64,000 bases of DNA from an uncultured Prevotella sp. (GTDB taxonomy: Bacteria > Bacteroidota > Bacteroidia > Bacteroidales > Bacteroidaceae): positions 1 through 64,000 of the forward strand of contig NZ_CAMJOS010000009.1 of the NCBI RefSeq assembly GCF_946407605.1. Reading direction: 5' to 3'. Of this stretch, positions 27,343 to 35,522 are shown piece by piece; within the stretch, counting starts at the first letter, position 1, and each line of letters begins with the position of its first letter. The notes under the pieces are model-generated. The model was not told where the DNA came from, ran no database searches, and worked only from the letters and a program-made list of their open reading frames with translations. Both the position numbers and the translations under genes were made by a program.

Positions 27343-27993
27343 ATGAAGCAACTAAAAGCGGCATTGTTTGACCTGGATGGCGTGGTGTTTGACACAGAGC
27401 CACAATATACTGTTTTCTGGGGAAGTCAGTGCAGGCTGTACCATCCGGAGCATCCAGGATTGGAGCACGAGATAAAGGGTTCGACGCTGGACCAGATTTA
27501 TGGTCGTTGGTGGAGCGGCGAACTGGAAAAAGAGCGCGAAACGGTGACTCAGCGTCTGAATGAGTTTGAGGCACAGATGGACTATACATATATTAATGGT
27601 CTGGAGGCTTTTATCAATGACTTGCACCAGCATGGTGTGAAGACGGCTGTGGTGACAAGTAGTAATCTGCCGAAGATGCAGAGTGTGTTCAAGGCTCGTC
27701 CAGAATTCAAGGAATTGTTTGATGAGATACTGACCAGCGAGGATTTTGCCGAGAGCAAGCCGTCGCCCGACTGCTATCTGCGTGGTGCAGCGCGTTTCGG
27801 CGTAGAGCCCAGCGAGTGCGTGGTGTTGGAGGATAGCTTTAACGGACTGAAGTCGGGTAGGGCCGCAGGAATGTTTGTCGTAGGTCTGGCTACCACCAAC
27901 AAGAAGGAGGATATCTCGTCGTTGTCAGATGTGCAGATATCTGATTATGAGGGATTTACGTATGATGCCCTGAGTAAGATATTTAATGTATAA
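27343..27993 (+). CDS. HAD-superfamily phosphatase/phosphoglucomutase-like
   Basis: This is a cytoplasmic HAD subfamily IA protein of 216 aa. Motif I FDLDGVVFDTE has both nucleophile and acid/base aspartates. Motif II is VVTSSN, the motif III lysine is in ESKPSPD, and motif IV is VLEDSFNGLKSG. A small helical cap (about 15-85) resembles beta-phosphoglucomutases and sugar-phosphate phosphatases. The substrate cannot be assigned; hexose phosphate is a reasonable guess. panB follows 16 bases later, so the two are probably cotranscribed without an obvious shared pathway. Confidence 0.83.
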   Translation: MKQLKAALFDLDGVVFDTEPQYTVFWGSQCRLYHPEHPGLEHEIKGSTLDQIYGRWWSGELEKERETVTQRLNEFEAQMDYTYINGLEAFINDLHQHGVKTAVVTSSNLPKMQSVFKARPEFKELFDEILTSEDFAESKPSPDCYLRGAARFGVEPSECVVLEDSFNGLKSGRAAGMFVVGLATTNKKEDISSLSDVQISDYEGFTYDALSKIFNV

Positions 27994-28009
27994 CCTTTAA
28001 TGTAGAAAG

Positions 28010-28831
28010 ATGGCAGGATATTTAGTGAATGACGAGCGCAAGGTAACAACGCATCGTTTTATTGAAATGAAACAAAAGGGTGAGAAGATTTCGATGCTCA
28101 CCTCGTATGACTATACCACCGCTGGCATTGTAGATCGTGCTGGCATTGATGGCATTTTGGTTGGCGACTCGGCCTCGAATGTGATGGCTGGTAACTCGAC
28201 TACGCTACCCATTACTGTGGACCAGATGATTTATCACGCCAAAGCTGTGACCAAGGCTGTGAAGCGTGCCCTGGTGGTGTGCGACATGCCCTTCGGCTCG
28301 TATCAGACTGGCGTTCACGATGGTGTGGTCAACGCCATCCGCATTATGAAAGAAAGCGGCTGCGACGCCTTGAAGATGGAAGGTGGTGTGGAGATTCTTG
28401 ATACCGTCAAGGCCATTTTGGATGCTGGCATCCCTGTGATGGCCCATCTGGGACTGACGCCTCAGTCTATTAATAAGTTTGGTACCTATGCTGTGCGCGC
28501 CAAGGAAGAGCGAGAGGCCCAGAAACTGTTGAGCGACGCAAAGGCTCTGAGCGAGGCAGGTTGTTTTGCTGTGACTCTGGAGAAGGTTCCTGCAGCGCTG
28601 GCTGAGCAGGTCACCAAGGAAATCAGCGTGCCTACGATAGGTATTGGTGCTGGCGGCAAATGTGACGGACAGATTCTGGTGGTAGCCGATATGCTGGGCA
28701 TGAACCAGGGCTTTTCTCCGCGCTTCCTGCGCCGCTATGCCGACCTGAATAGCGTGATGACTGATGCCATTGGGCAGTATGTTACTGACGTAAAGAGTGG
28801 TGACTTCCCCAATGAGAGTGAATCATATTGA
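28010..28831 (+). CDS. panB: 3-methyl-2-oxobutanoate hydroxymethyltransferase
   Basis: First committed step of pantothenate (coenzyme A) synthesis: it adds a hydroxymethyl group from methylene-tetrahydrofolate to ketoisovalerate. The TIM barrel shows [26 protein letters not shown] (Mg and substrate sites), [15 protein letters not shown] and [12 protein letters not shown], all diagnostic. At 273 aa it is normal. panC and panD are not next to it. Confidence 0.95.
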   Translation: MAGYLVNDERKVTTHRFIEMKQKGEKISMLTSYDYTTAGIVDRAGIDGILVGDSASNVMAGNSTTLPITVDQMIYHAKAVTKAVKRALVVCDMPFGSYQTGVHDGVVNAIRIMKESGCDALKMEGGVEILDTVKAILDAGIPVMAHLGLTPQSINKFGTYAVRAKEEREAQKLLSDAKALSEAGCFAVTLEKVPAALAEQVTKEISVPTIGIGAGGKCDGQILVVADMLGMNQGFSPRFLRRYADLNSVMTDAIGQYVTDVKSGDFPNESESY

Positions 28832-28875
28832 TAATTAAAATTTGAGAGTTGAATAGTCAGAATACAACGGTACAT

Positions 28876-30057
28876 ATGCGCCTGTGGCACAGGGAGTTTT
28901 GGCTGATGGCAACGGCCAACTTGCTGCTGTCGATGTCGGTCACCATGCTGATACCGGTTCTGCCCTTATGGCTGCGCCAATGGACGGGGATGGACGACAC
29001 CTTGACTGGACTTGTAATGGCTGCTTTTGCCATAGGACTGTTCCTGCCTGGCGCTTTTTGCTCCTATTTGGTGCAACGCTACCGTCGTAATCTGGTGTTC
29101 ATCATCAGCGTGCTGGTGCTGGCAGCCTCGATGGTGCTGCCTTTCCTGCCGCATTCCGCCTATCAATCGCCCTTAGTGGTTATCCTGTGGCGTGTGATGC
29201 AGGGAGCGGCCTTCGGACTGGCTCAGATGGTGCTCAGTTCTACCCTGATTATCGACACCTGCGAGTCGCACCAACGTACAGAGGCAAACCATTCGGCTAC
29301 CTGGTTTGGACGCTTCGCCCTGTCGCTGGGGCCGATGACTGGACTGCTGTTGCTGAAACTCTCCGATGTGATCTATCCCAATCGTCTGCTCGAAGACTGC
29401 AGCGGCAACTTATCGCCCCTCAACGTGTTCTTTGTGGCTGCAATATGCTGTTTAGCAGCTGTTGTCCTGGTGTTGTTTATCCATTTCCCATTTAGAATAC
29501 CTGAGGACGGTACTCGCCTCATGAGCCTCGACCGCTTCTTCTTGCCGTCGGGCTTCCCTTTGTTCTTCAACCTGATGCTCGTCACGATAGCCATAGGACT
29601 GCTGATGTCGATGGCTGTTCCCGCCAACTCTTACGGTATGGTGATGATAGGTTTCCTGCTGGCCCTATTGGCCCAGCGTTTTGTGTTCCGTGATGCAGAG
29701 GTGAAGAGCGAGGTGATTACAGGACTGCTGCTGATGGCTGCCGCCATGATTATCCTGCTGGCTTCAAGAATGTCGCCACTCACCACACCCCTGCTGGGCT
29801 TGGGTTTGGGCATCGTGGGCGCCCGATTCCTGCTCTTCTTCATCAAGCTGAGTCGCCATTGCCAGCGAGGCACCTCGCAGAGCACCTTCATGTTGGGCTG
29901 GGAGAGTGGACTGGCTATCGGCGTGGGATTGGGCTGTGCCTGCTTCACCCATCATATTCAGCAGCTTCTGACAACAGCTCTCGGTCTCGTCGTCGTGGCC
30001 TTGCTGATGTATGTCTGCTTCACACACCAATGGTTCGTAAGACATAAAAACCGATAA
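28876..30057 (+). CDS. major facilitator superfamily transporter
   Basis: This is an inner-membrane secondary transporter with about 12 predicted helices in two halves. The first helices run LMATANLLLSMSVTMLIPVLPLWL, and the first-loop motif is degenerate (SYLVQRYRRNLVF). Nothing identifies a substrate. I prefer ATG 28876 (MRLWHREFWLM) to the track's TTG at 28849, since the extra nine residues are not conserved-looking and GAGAG directly abuts the TTG with no spacing. The leader resembles the low-complexity sequence AAAATTT-AGAGTT also seen inside carB. It sits between panB and uxaC on the same strand, so it could carry a hexuronate, but this is only context. Confidence 0.8.
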   Translation: MRLWHREFWLMATANLLLSMSVTMLIPVLPLWLRQWTGMDDTLTGLVMAAFAIGLFLPGAFCSYLVQRYRRNLVFIISVLVLAASMVLPFLPHSAYQSPLVVILWRVMQGAAFGLAQMVLSSTLIIDTCESHQRTEANHSATWFGRFALSLGPMTGLLLLKLSDVIYPNRLLEDCSGNLSPLNVFFVAAICCLAAVVLVLFIHFPFRIPEDGTRLMSLDRFFLPSGFPLFFNLMLVTIAIGLLMSMAVPANSYGMVMIGFLLALLAQRFVFRDAEVKSEVITGLLLMAAAMIILLASRMSPLTTPLLGLGLGIVGARFLLFFIKLSRHCQRGTSQSTFMLGWESGLAIGVGLGCACFTHHIQQLLTTALGLVVVALLMYVCFTHQWFVRHKNR

Positions 30058-30075
30058 TTAAAACAACATAAGCTT

Positions 30076-31482
30076 ATGAAACAGTTTAACGACAAAAACT
30101 TTGTGCTGGAGACCGAAGTCGCCCAGGACCTGTATCACAATCATGCGGCTAAGATGCCGATTATCGACTACCATTGTCACCTGATTCCTGAGATGGTGGC
30201 CAACGACCATCGCTTCAAGAGCATTACAGAGTTGTGGCTGGGTGGCGACCACTACAAATGGCGCGCTATGCGTACCAACGGCATAGAAGAGAAATACTGC
30301 ACAGGTAACGAGACCAGCGATTGGGAGAAGTTTGAGAAGTGGGCCGAGACCGTTCCCTACTGCTTCCGCAATCCCCTCTACCATTGGACACATCTGGAAC
30401 TGAAGACCGCCTTCGGCATCGAGAAACTGCTGAGTCCTAAGACGGCCCGCGAGATTTTCGACGAGTGTAACGAGAAACTGAAGCGCCCCGAGTTCTCAGC
30501 CCGTGGCTTAATGAAACACTATCACGTGGAGTGTGTGTGTACCACCGATGACCCCGTTGACGACCTGCACAACCATATTGAGTATGCCAAGCACAAGGCC
30601 GACGACGACCCCATGATGATTCCTGCCTGGCGTCCAGACAAGGCCATGAATATTGAGAAAGCTGACTATGCCAAATACGTAGAACAACTGTCTAACGTTA
30701 GCGGCGTGAGCATTACAAAGTTTGCCGATATGGTCGATGCCCTGCAGAAGCGTCACGACTTCTTTGCCGCCAACGGCTGTAAACTGTCGGATCATGGTCT
30801 TGAGGAGTTCTACGATGAGCCCTATACCGACTCACAAATAGAAACTATCTTCGAGAAGGCTATGCGTGGACAGCAGTTGTCGGATTTGGAGGTTCGTCAG
30901 TTTAAGAACTGCTTCCTGACGGTGATGGCAGAGATGGATGCTGACAGCGACTGGACGCAGCAGTTCCACTATGGTGCCATACGCGACAACAACACGAAGA
31001 TGTTCAACAAACTGGGACCTGATACCGGCTTTGACAGCATCGGCGAGTTCAATACCGCTAAGGCCATGTCGAAGTTCCTGAACAATCTCGAGATGAAGGA
31101 CAAACTTACGCGTACCATTATTTATACGCTGAATCCTTGCGCCAACGAGATGATAGCCACTATGCTGGGCAATTTCCAGGGTGGCGAGCCTGGCAAGATT
31201 CAGTTTGGCTCAGGCTGGTGGTTTAACGACCAGATGGACGGTATGGTGAAGCAGATGAACGCCCTTTCCGTATTAGGCCTGTTGAGTCGCTTCGTAGGTA
31301 TGCTTACCGATAGCCGTTCGTTCCTCTCTTATCCTCGTCACGAGTATTTCCGTCGCATCCTTTGTAACCTGCTGGGCAATGATGTGGAGAAGGGATTACT
31401 GCCAGATGATCGCGAGACGTTGGCCCGTATGGTTGAGGATATTTCGTATAATAACGCGCGTCGTTATTTCAAGTTCTATTAA
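30076..31482 (+). CDS. uxaC: glucuronate (uronate) isomerase
   Basis: This enzyme converts D-glucuronate to fructuronate and D-galacturonate to tagaturonate, the entry step of hexuronate catabolism. The amidohydrolase-like barrel opens with IIDYHCHLIPEM (metal-binding His-x-His). TTDDPVDDLHNH and the C-terminal SRSFLSYPRHEYFRR match the UxaC family, and 468 aa is the usual length. It would use uronic acids released by the GH115 alpha-glucuronidase (45.4 kb) and by pectin breakdown (GH106/CE12). An intrinsic terminator follows. Confidence 0.95.
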   Translation: MKQFNDKNFVLETEVAQDLYHNHAAKMPIIDYHCHLIPEMVANDHRFKSITELWLGGDHYKWRAMRTNGIEEKYCTGNETSDWEKFEKWAETVPYCFRNPLYHWTHLELKTAFGIEKLLSPKTAREIFDECNEKLKRPEFSARGLMKHYHVECVCTTDDPVDDLHNHIEYAKHKADDDPMMIPAWRPDKAMNIEKADYAKYVEQLSNVSGVSITKFADMVDALQKRHDFFAANGCKLSDHGLEEFYDEPYTDSQIETIFEKAMRGQQLSDLEVRQFKNCFLTVMAEMDADSDWTQQFHYGAIRDNNTKMFNKLGPDTGFDSIGEFNTAKAMSKFLNNLEMKDKLTRTIIYTLNPCANEMIATMLGNFQGGEPGKIQFGSGWWFNDQMDGMVKQMNALSVLGLLSRFVGMLTDSRSFLSYPRHEYFRRILCNLLGNDVEKGLLPDDRETLARMVEDISYNNARRYFKFY

Positions 31483-31511
31483 TCGTGAGAATATCGATTG
31501 GTTAAGAAAAA

Positions 31512-31547
31512 GGGGAGTTGTCATAAAAAACTCCCCTACTTTTTTGC
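31512..31547 (+). terminator. uxaC terminator
   Basis: Stem GGGGAGTT (31512-31519)/AACTCCCC (31529-31536), then TACTTTTTTG. The U-tract contains the -33 TTTG of the next gene's promoter. Confidence 0.88.
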
Positions 31548-31574
31548 GTATTTAGAAAAAATGCTGTAAATTTG
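31543..31574 (+). promoter_or_regulatory. promoter of the Wza-like lipoprotein gene
   Basis: TTTG (31543-31546), 20 bases, TAAATTTG (31567-31574), 25 bases before the ATG. It overlaps the uxaC terminator tail. Confidence 0.8.
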
Positions 31575-31599
31575 CAGCCGATTAACAACGAAATAGAAT

Positions 31600-32397
31600 A
31601 TGAAGCGTTTCAATAGAATTGTTTTGCCTTTGATAGCTCTCATGCTTTTAGCAGCATGTGGTACTCAAAAGGACGTTCCCTATTTTCAGAATGCAGAATC
31701 AGTAGACTTGTCGAAATCGCAGTATCTCTTTGATGCTAAGATTATGCCTAAGGACCAGCTGACTATTACTGTCAGCACTACCAATGACGAGGCTGCAACG
31801 CCTTTCAATCTGACGGTGCCTACACCTTATACGGTCAATTCCCGTTCTACCTATTCTCAGGCAATGCTTCAGACCTATCTGGTCGATAATGCAGGAAATA
31901 TCAATTTCCCCATTCTTGGTAGCATCCATGTAGGTGGTCTTACCAAATCGCAGGCTGAGAAGATGATTCAGGATCAGATTAAGCCGTTTATGGCAGAGGC
32001 TGAGAATCCTATTGTAACAGTTCGTATGCCAGGCTATCAGATTTCGGTGATAGGTGAAGTAGCGCGTCCTGGTACATTTACTGTGTCGCGTGAAAAGATT
32101 TCTATTCTTGAGGCCTTGGCCCAGGCAGGCGACCTGACTATCTATGGTCAACGTAAGAACGTGCAGTTGATTCGTGAAGACTCCACAGGTCAGAAGTCTA
32201 TTCATATTTTCGACCTTACGGATGCCAACATCATCAACTCGCCGTATTTCTACTTGCAGCAGAACGATGTGATTTACGTGACGCCTAACAAGGTTAAAGC
32301 CCAGAACTCAAGTGTGGGTAGCATGACGACGCTATGGTTCTCCGCAACGTCGATTCTCATTTCGTTGACATCGCTGTTGTATAACATCTTAAGATAA
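31600..32397 (+). CDS. polysaccharide export lipoprotein, Wza/BexD-like
   Basis: This is an outer-membrane-linked polysaccharide export (OPX) protein. The lipoprotein signal has lipobox LLAACG (Cys about 20). A poly_export domain (about 45-150, KIMPKDQLTITVS) is followed by an SLBB domain (YQISVIGEVARPGTFTVS) and a C-terminal hydrophobic helix (LWFSATSILISLTSLLYNI) that probably spans the membrane. At 265 aa it is shorter than E. coli Wza. No Wzc-type kinase follows; the next gene is glmS, which makes a polysaccharide precursor. It may serve the glycosyltransferase cluster at 58-64 kb or another locus. Confidence 0.88.
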   Translation: MKRFNRIVLPLIALMLLAACGTQKDVPYFQNAESVDLSKSQYLFDAKIMPKDQLTITVSTTNDEAATPFNLTVPTPYTVNSRSTYSQAMLQTYLVDNAGNINFPILGSIHVGGLTKSQAEKMIQDQIKPFMAEAENPIVTVRMPGYQISVIGEVARPGTFTVSREKISILEALAQAGDLTIYGQRKNVQLIREDSTGQKSIHIFDLTDANIINSPYFYLQQNDVIYVTPNKVKAQNSSVGSMTTLWFSATSILISLTSLLYNILR

Positions 32398-32404
32398 ATA
32401 CTGA

Positions 32405-32436
32405 GAGGTTGGGGTTTTTATCCCAATCTCTTTTTT
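32405..32436 (+). terminator. terminator between the export gene and glmS
   Basis: Stem GAGGTTGGG/CCCAATCTC (9 pairs, one G-U) followed by T6. glmS starts 34 bases later with no visible consensus promoter, so partial readthrough is possible. Confidence 0.8.
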
Positions 32437-32470
32437 CATAACACAAACACTTACAAAAAGTAAAACGATT

Positions 32471-34315
32471 ATGTGTGGAATTGTCGGTTATCTGGGAAAA
32501 CGCGAAGCTTATCCCATCCTGATTAAAGGATTGCGCCGTCTGGAGTATCGTGGTTACGACAGCGCAGGTGTGGCCATGATTAATGCCGAAGGCAGTCTGA
32601 ATGTCTACAAGACCAAGGGAAAGGTGGACAATCTGACGGAGTACTGCAGCGACAAGGATGTCAGCGGCAGCATCGGTATTGCCCATACCCGTTGGGCCAC
32701 TCATGGTGAGCCTTCTTCGCGCAATGCCCATCCTCATTATTCAGAATCTCACAATCTGGCTATTATTCATAATGGTATCATTGAAAACTATGCCGACATC
32801 AAGGCCAAGCTGAAGGAGAAGGGTGTGACGTTTAAGTCAGACACCGATACCGAGGTGCTGGTTCAGTTGGTAGAGTATGTGATGACCAAGAAGAACCTCG
32901 ACTTGGTTCAGGCCGTTCAGGTAGCATTGTTCCAGGTGATTGGCGCCTACGCCATCGCCATTATCGACAAGCGTCATCCTGATGAGATTGTGGCAGCACG
33001 TAAGCAGAGCCCGTTGGTGGTAGGTATTGGCGACAATGAGTTCTTCCTGGGCTCCGATGCCAGTCCTATCATTGAATATACTGATAAGGTGGTTTATCTG
33101 GAAGACGGCAACATTGCAGTTATCCGTCTTGGTGAGGAACTGAAGGTCATCAGTATTCTTGGTGAAGAGCAGGAACTTGCAGTAAAGACCGTTGATATTG
33201 ACCTGGGTCAGATTGAGAAGGGCGGCTATCCCCACTTCATGCTGAAGGAGATTTTCGAGCAGCCCGAATGCTTGGTGAACTGCATGCGAGGACGTGTCAA
33301 CGTAGAAGCCGACCATGTGACTCTAAGCGCCCTCATCGATTATCGTCGTCAGCTGCTCAACGCCAAACGCGTGGTGATTGTGGCTTGCGGTACATCGTGG
33401 CACGCAGGCTTGATTGGTAAGCAGATTATTGAGAAGCTCTGTCGCATACCTGTCGAAGTGGAGTATGCTTCTGAGTTCCGCTATCGCAATCCCGTTATAG
33501 GCAAGGGCGACGTGGTGATTGCTATCTCTCAGAGTGGAGAGACCGCCGACACGCTGGCTGCCGTTCAGTTGGCCAAAGAGCGTGGCGCCTTTATCTATGG
33601 CGTCTGCAACGCCATTGGCTCCAGCATCCCTCGTGCCACCGATACAGGTACCTATATCCACGTAGGACCAGAGATTGGTGTGGCTTCTACGAAGGCATTC
33701 ACAGGTCAGGTCACTGTGCTCACCATGATTGCGTTGGCAATGGGTGAGGCCAAGGGCACCATCGACCGCGATGAGTATCTGCAGATTGTGAAAGGACTGA
33801 GCGAGGTTCCTGAAAAGATACAAGAGGTGTTGAAGACCAACGATAAGGTGGCCGACCTGGCACGCACCTTCACCTATGCCCATAACTTCCTGTATCTGGG
33901 TCGTGGTTTCAGTTATCCAGTGGCCCTCGAGGGAGCGTTGAAGCTGAAGGAGATATCCTATATTCACGCTGAAGGCTATCCAGCCGCAGAGATGAAACAC
34001 GGTCCTATTGCCTTGATAGACTCCGACATGCCTGTCGTCGTTATCGCCACTCACAATGCTATGTACGAGAAGGTGCTCTCCAATATCCAGGAGATCAAAG
34101 CCCGTCAGGGTAGGGTGATTGCGTTGGTGACCAAGGGCGATGATACCATTGCCAAGGTGGCCGACGAAGTGATAGAGTTGCCAGAGGTGATGGAGTGTCT
34201 CGAGCCATTGGTGGCTACCATTCCGTTGCAGCTGCTTGCCTATCATGTGGCTGTTTGCAAGGGTAAGAACGTTGACCAACCAAGAAACTTGGCAAAGTCT
34301 GTTACTGTTGAATAA
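32471..34315 (+). CDS. glmS: glutamine-fructose-6-phosphate aminotransferase (isomerizing)
   Basis: This enzyme makes glucosamine-6-phosphate, the entry to peptidoglycan, LPS and amino-sugar polymers. The N-terminal glutaminase starts MCGIVGYLG with the catalytic Cys2 exposed after Met removal, followed by RWATHGEPS and the NGIIENY loop. Two SIS isomerase domains follow (ACGTSWHAG, ISQSGETADT, SYIHAEGYPAAEMKHGPIALID). It ends AKSVTVE, the conserved C-tail. No glmS ribozyme-like leader is apparent in the short 5' gap. Confidence 0.96.
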   Translation: MCGIVGYLGKREAYPILIKGLRRLEYRGYDSAGVAMINAEGSLNVYKTKGKVDNLTEYCSDKDVSGSIGIAHTRWATHGEPSSRNAHPHYSESHNLAIIHNGIIENYADIKAKLKEKGVTFKSDTDTEVLVQLVEYVMTKKNLDLVQAVQVALFQVIGAYAIAIIDKRHPDEIVAARKQSPLVVGIGDNEFFLGSDASPIIEYTDKVVYLEDGNIAVIRLGEELKVISILGEEQELAVKTVDIDLGQIEKGGYPHFMLKEIFEQPECLVNCMRGRVNVEADHVTLSALIDYRRQLLNAKRVVIVACGTSWHAGLIGKQIIEKLCRIPVEVEYASEFRYRNPVIGKGDVVIAISQSGETADTLAAVQLAKERGAFIYGVCNAIGSSIPRATDTGTYIHVGPEIGVASTKAFTGQVTVLTMIALAMGEAKGTIDRDEYLQIVKGLSEVPEKIQEVLKTNDKVADLARTFTYAHNFLYLGRGFSYPVALEGALKLKEISYIHAEGYPAAEMKHGPIALIDSDMPVVVIATHNAMYEKVLSNIQEIKARQGRVIALVTKGDDTIAKVADEVIELPEVMECLEPLVATIPLQLLAYHVAVCKGKNVDQPRNLAKSVTVE

Positions 34316-34318
34316 TTT

Positions 34319-34353
34319 AAAGGCGATACGTTTCTGAACGTTTCGCCTTTTTT
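34319..34353 (+). terminator. glmS terminator
   Basis: Imperfect stem AAAGGCGATACGTT / AACGTTTCGCCTTT with loop TCTG, followed by a T-run. Confidence 0.83.
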
Positions 34354-34399
34354 ATAAAAAGAAATAGGTATTAAAGCAAAAAGATAAAACTGAAGTAGG

Positions 34400-35479
34400 A
34401 TGAAAGATGTAACACTGGTCCTGAGCGACGGGACAACATTCAAGGGAAAATCGTTCGGCTACGATGTGCCTGTGTCTGGTGAGGTGGTTTTCAACACGGC
34501 GATGATGGGTTATCCCGAATCGCTGACCGACCCCTCTTATGCTGGACAGATCATGGTACTCACCTTCCCCTTGGTAGGCAACTATGGCGTGCCGCCTTTT
34601 ACCATCGAGCAAAATGGTATTCCCACCTTTATGGAGAGCGACCGTATCTACGCCTCTGCCATCATTGTGGGCGACTACAGCACAGGCTACTCTCACTGGA
34701 ATGCCTGCGAGAGCCTTGCCGACTGGCTGAAGCGTGAGAAGGTGCCTGGCGTAACAGGCATCGACACCCGTGCGCTGACAAAGGTGCTTCGCGAGCAGGG
34801 TGTGATGATGGGACGAATAGTCTTTGATGGTGAGGCCGTTGAGCCTGATAATGCTAATGAGGACTATGAGTCGGTCAACTGGGTGTCGCGTGTGTCGTGC
34901 AAGGACATCATCCGTTATAACGAAGGTGCAGGCAAGAAGGTGGTGCTGGTCGATTGCGGTGTCAAGGCCAATATCATCCGTTGCCTGATAAACCGTGGTG
35001 TCGAGGTGATTCGTGTGCCTTGGAACTACGACTATACCGCGATGCAGTTCGACGGTCTGTTCCTGGCCAATGGTCCTGGCGACCCTGACATGTGTGAGGA
35101 TGCCGTTCAGATTATCCGCAAGCAGATGTCGTTGAGCCGAAAGCCTATCTGTGGTATCTGTATGGGTAACCAACTGCTGGCAAAGGCCAGTGGCGCCACT
35201 ATCTATAAGTTGAAATATGGTCACCGCTCGCACAACCAGCCTGTTCGCGAGGTGGGCACCAACCGTTGCTATGTCACCAGCCAGAATCACGGCTATGCCG
35301 TCGATGCCTCTACATTGGGTAAGGACTGGCGCGAGCTCTTTGTGAATATGAACGATGGTTCCAATGAAGGCATCTGCCATCAGACCAACCCTTGGTTCAC
35401 CAGTCAGTTCCATCCTGAGGCCTGTTCTGGTCCTGTAGATACAGAGTTTATGTTCGACCGCTTTATTGCTGCGCTTTAA
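34400..35479 (+). CDS. carA: carbamoyl-phosphate synthase small (glutaminase) subunit
   Basis: This subunit hydrolyses glutamine and channels ammonia to CarB for carbamoyl phosphate, used in pyrimidine and arginine synthesis. The N-terminal CPSase domain (GTTFKGKSFGYDVPVSGEVVFNT) is followed by a class I amidotransferase domain. That domain has the nucleophile loop ICGICMGNQLLA, a variation on CxGxCxGxQ, and the His-Glu pair in SQFHPEACSGP. At 359 aa it is normal. No TAnnTTTG box is visible upstream. It is separated from carB by a 43-base purine-rich spacer. Confidence 0.95.
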   Translation: MKDVTLVLSDGTTFKGKSFGYDVPVSGEVVFNTAMMGYPESLTDPSYAGQIMVLTFPLVGNYGVPPFTIEQNGIPTFMESDRIYASAIIVGDYSTGYSHWNACESLADWLKREKVPGVTGIDTRALTKVLREQGVMMGRIVFDGEAVEPDNANEDYESVNWVSRVSCKDIIRYNEGAGKKVVLVDCGVKANIIRCLINRGVEVIRVPWNYDYTAMQFDGLFLANGPGDPDMCEDAVQIIRKQMSLSRKPICGICMGNQLLAKASGATIYKLKYGHRSHNQPVREVGTNRCYVTSQNHGYAVDASTLGKDWRELFVNMNDGSNEGICHQTNPWFTSQFHPEACSGPVDTEFMFDRFIAAL

Positions 35480-35522
35480 AAAGTAAAAGGGTAAGAAGGT
35501 AAAAAAGAAAAAGGGAAAGAAA

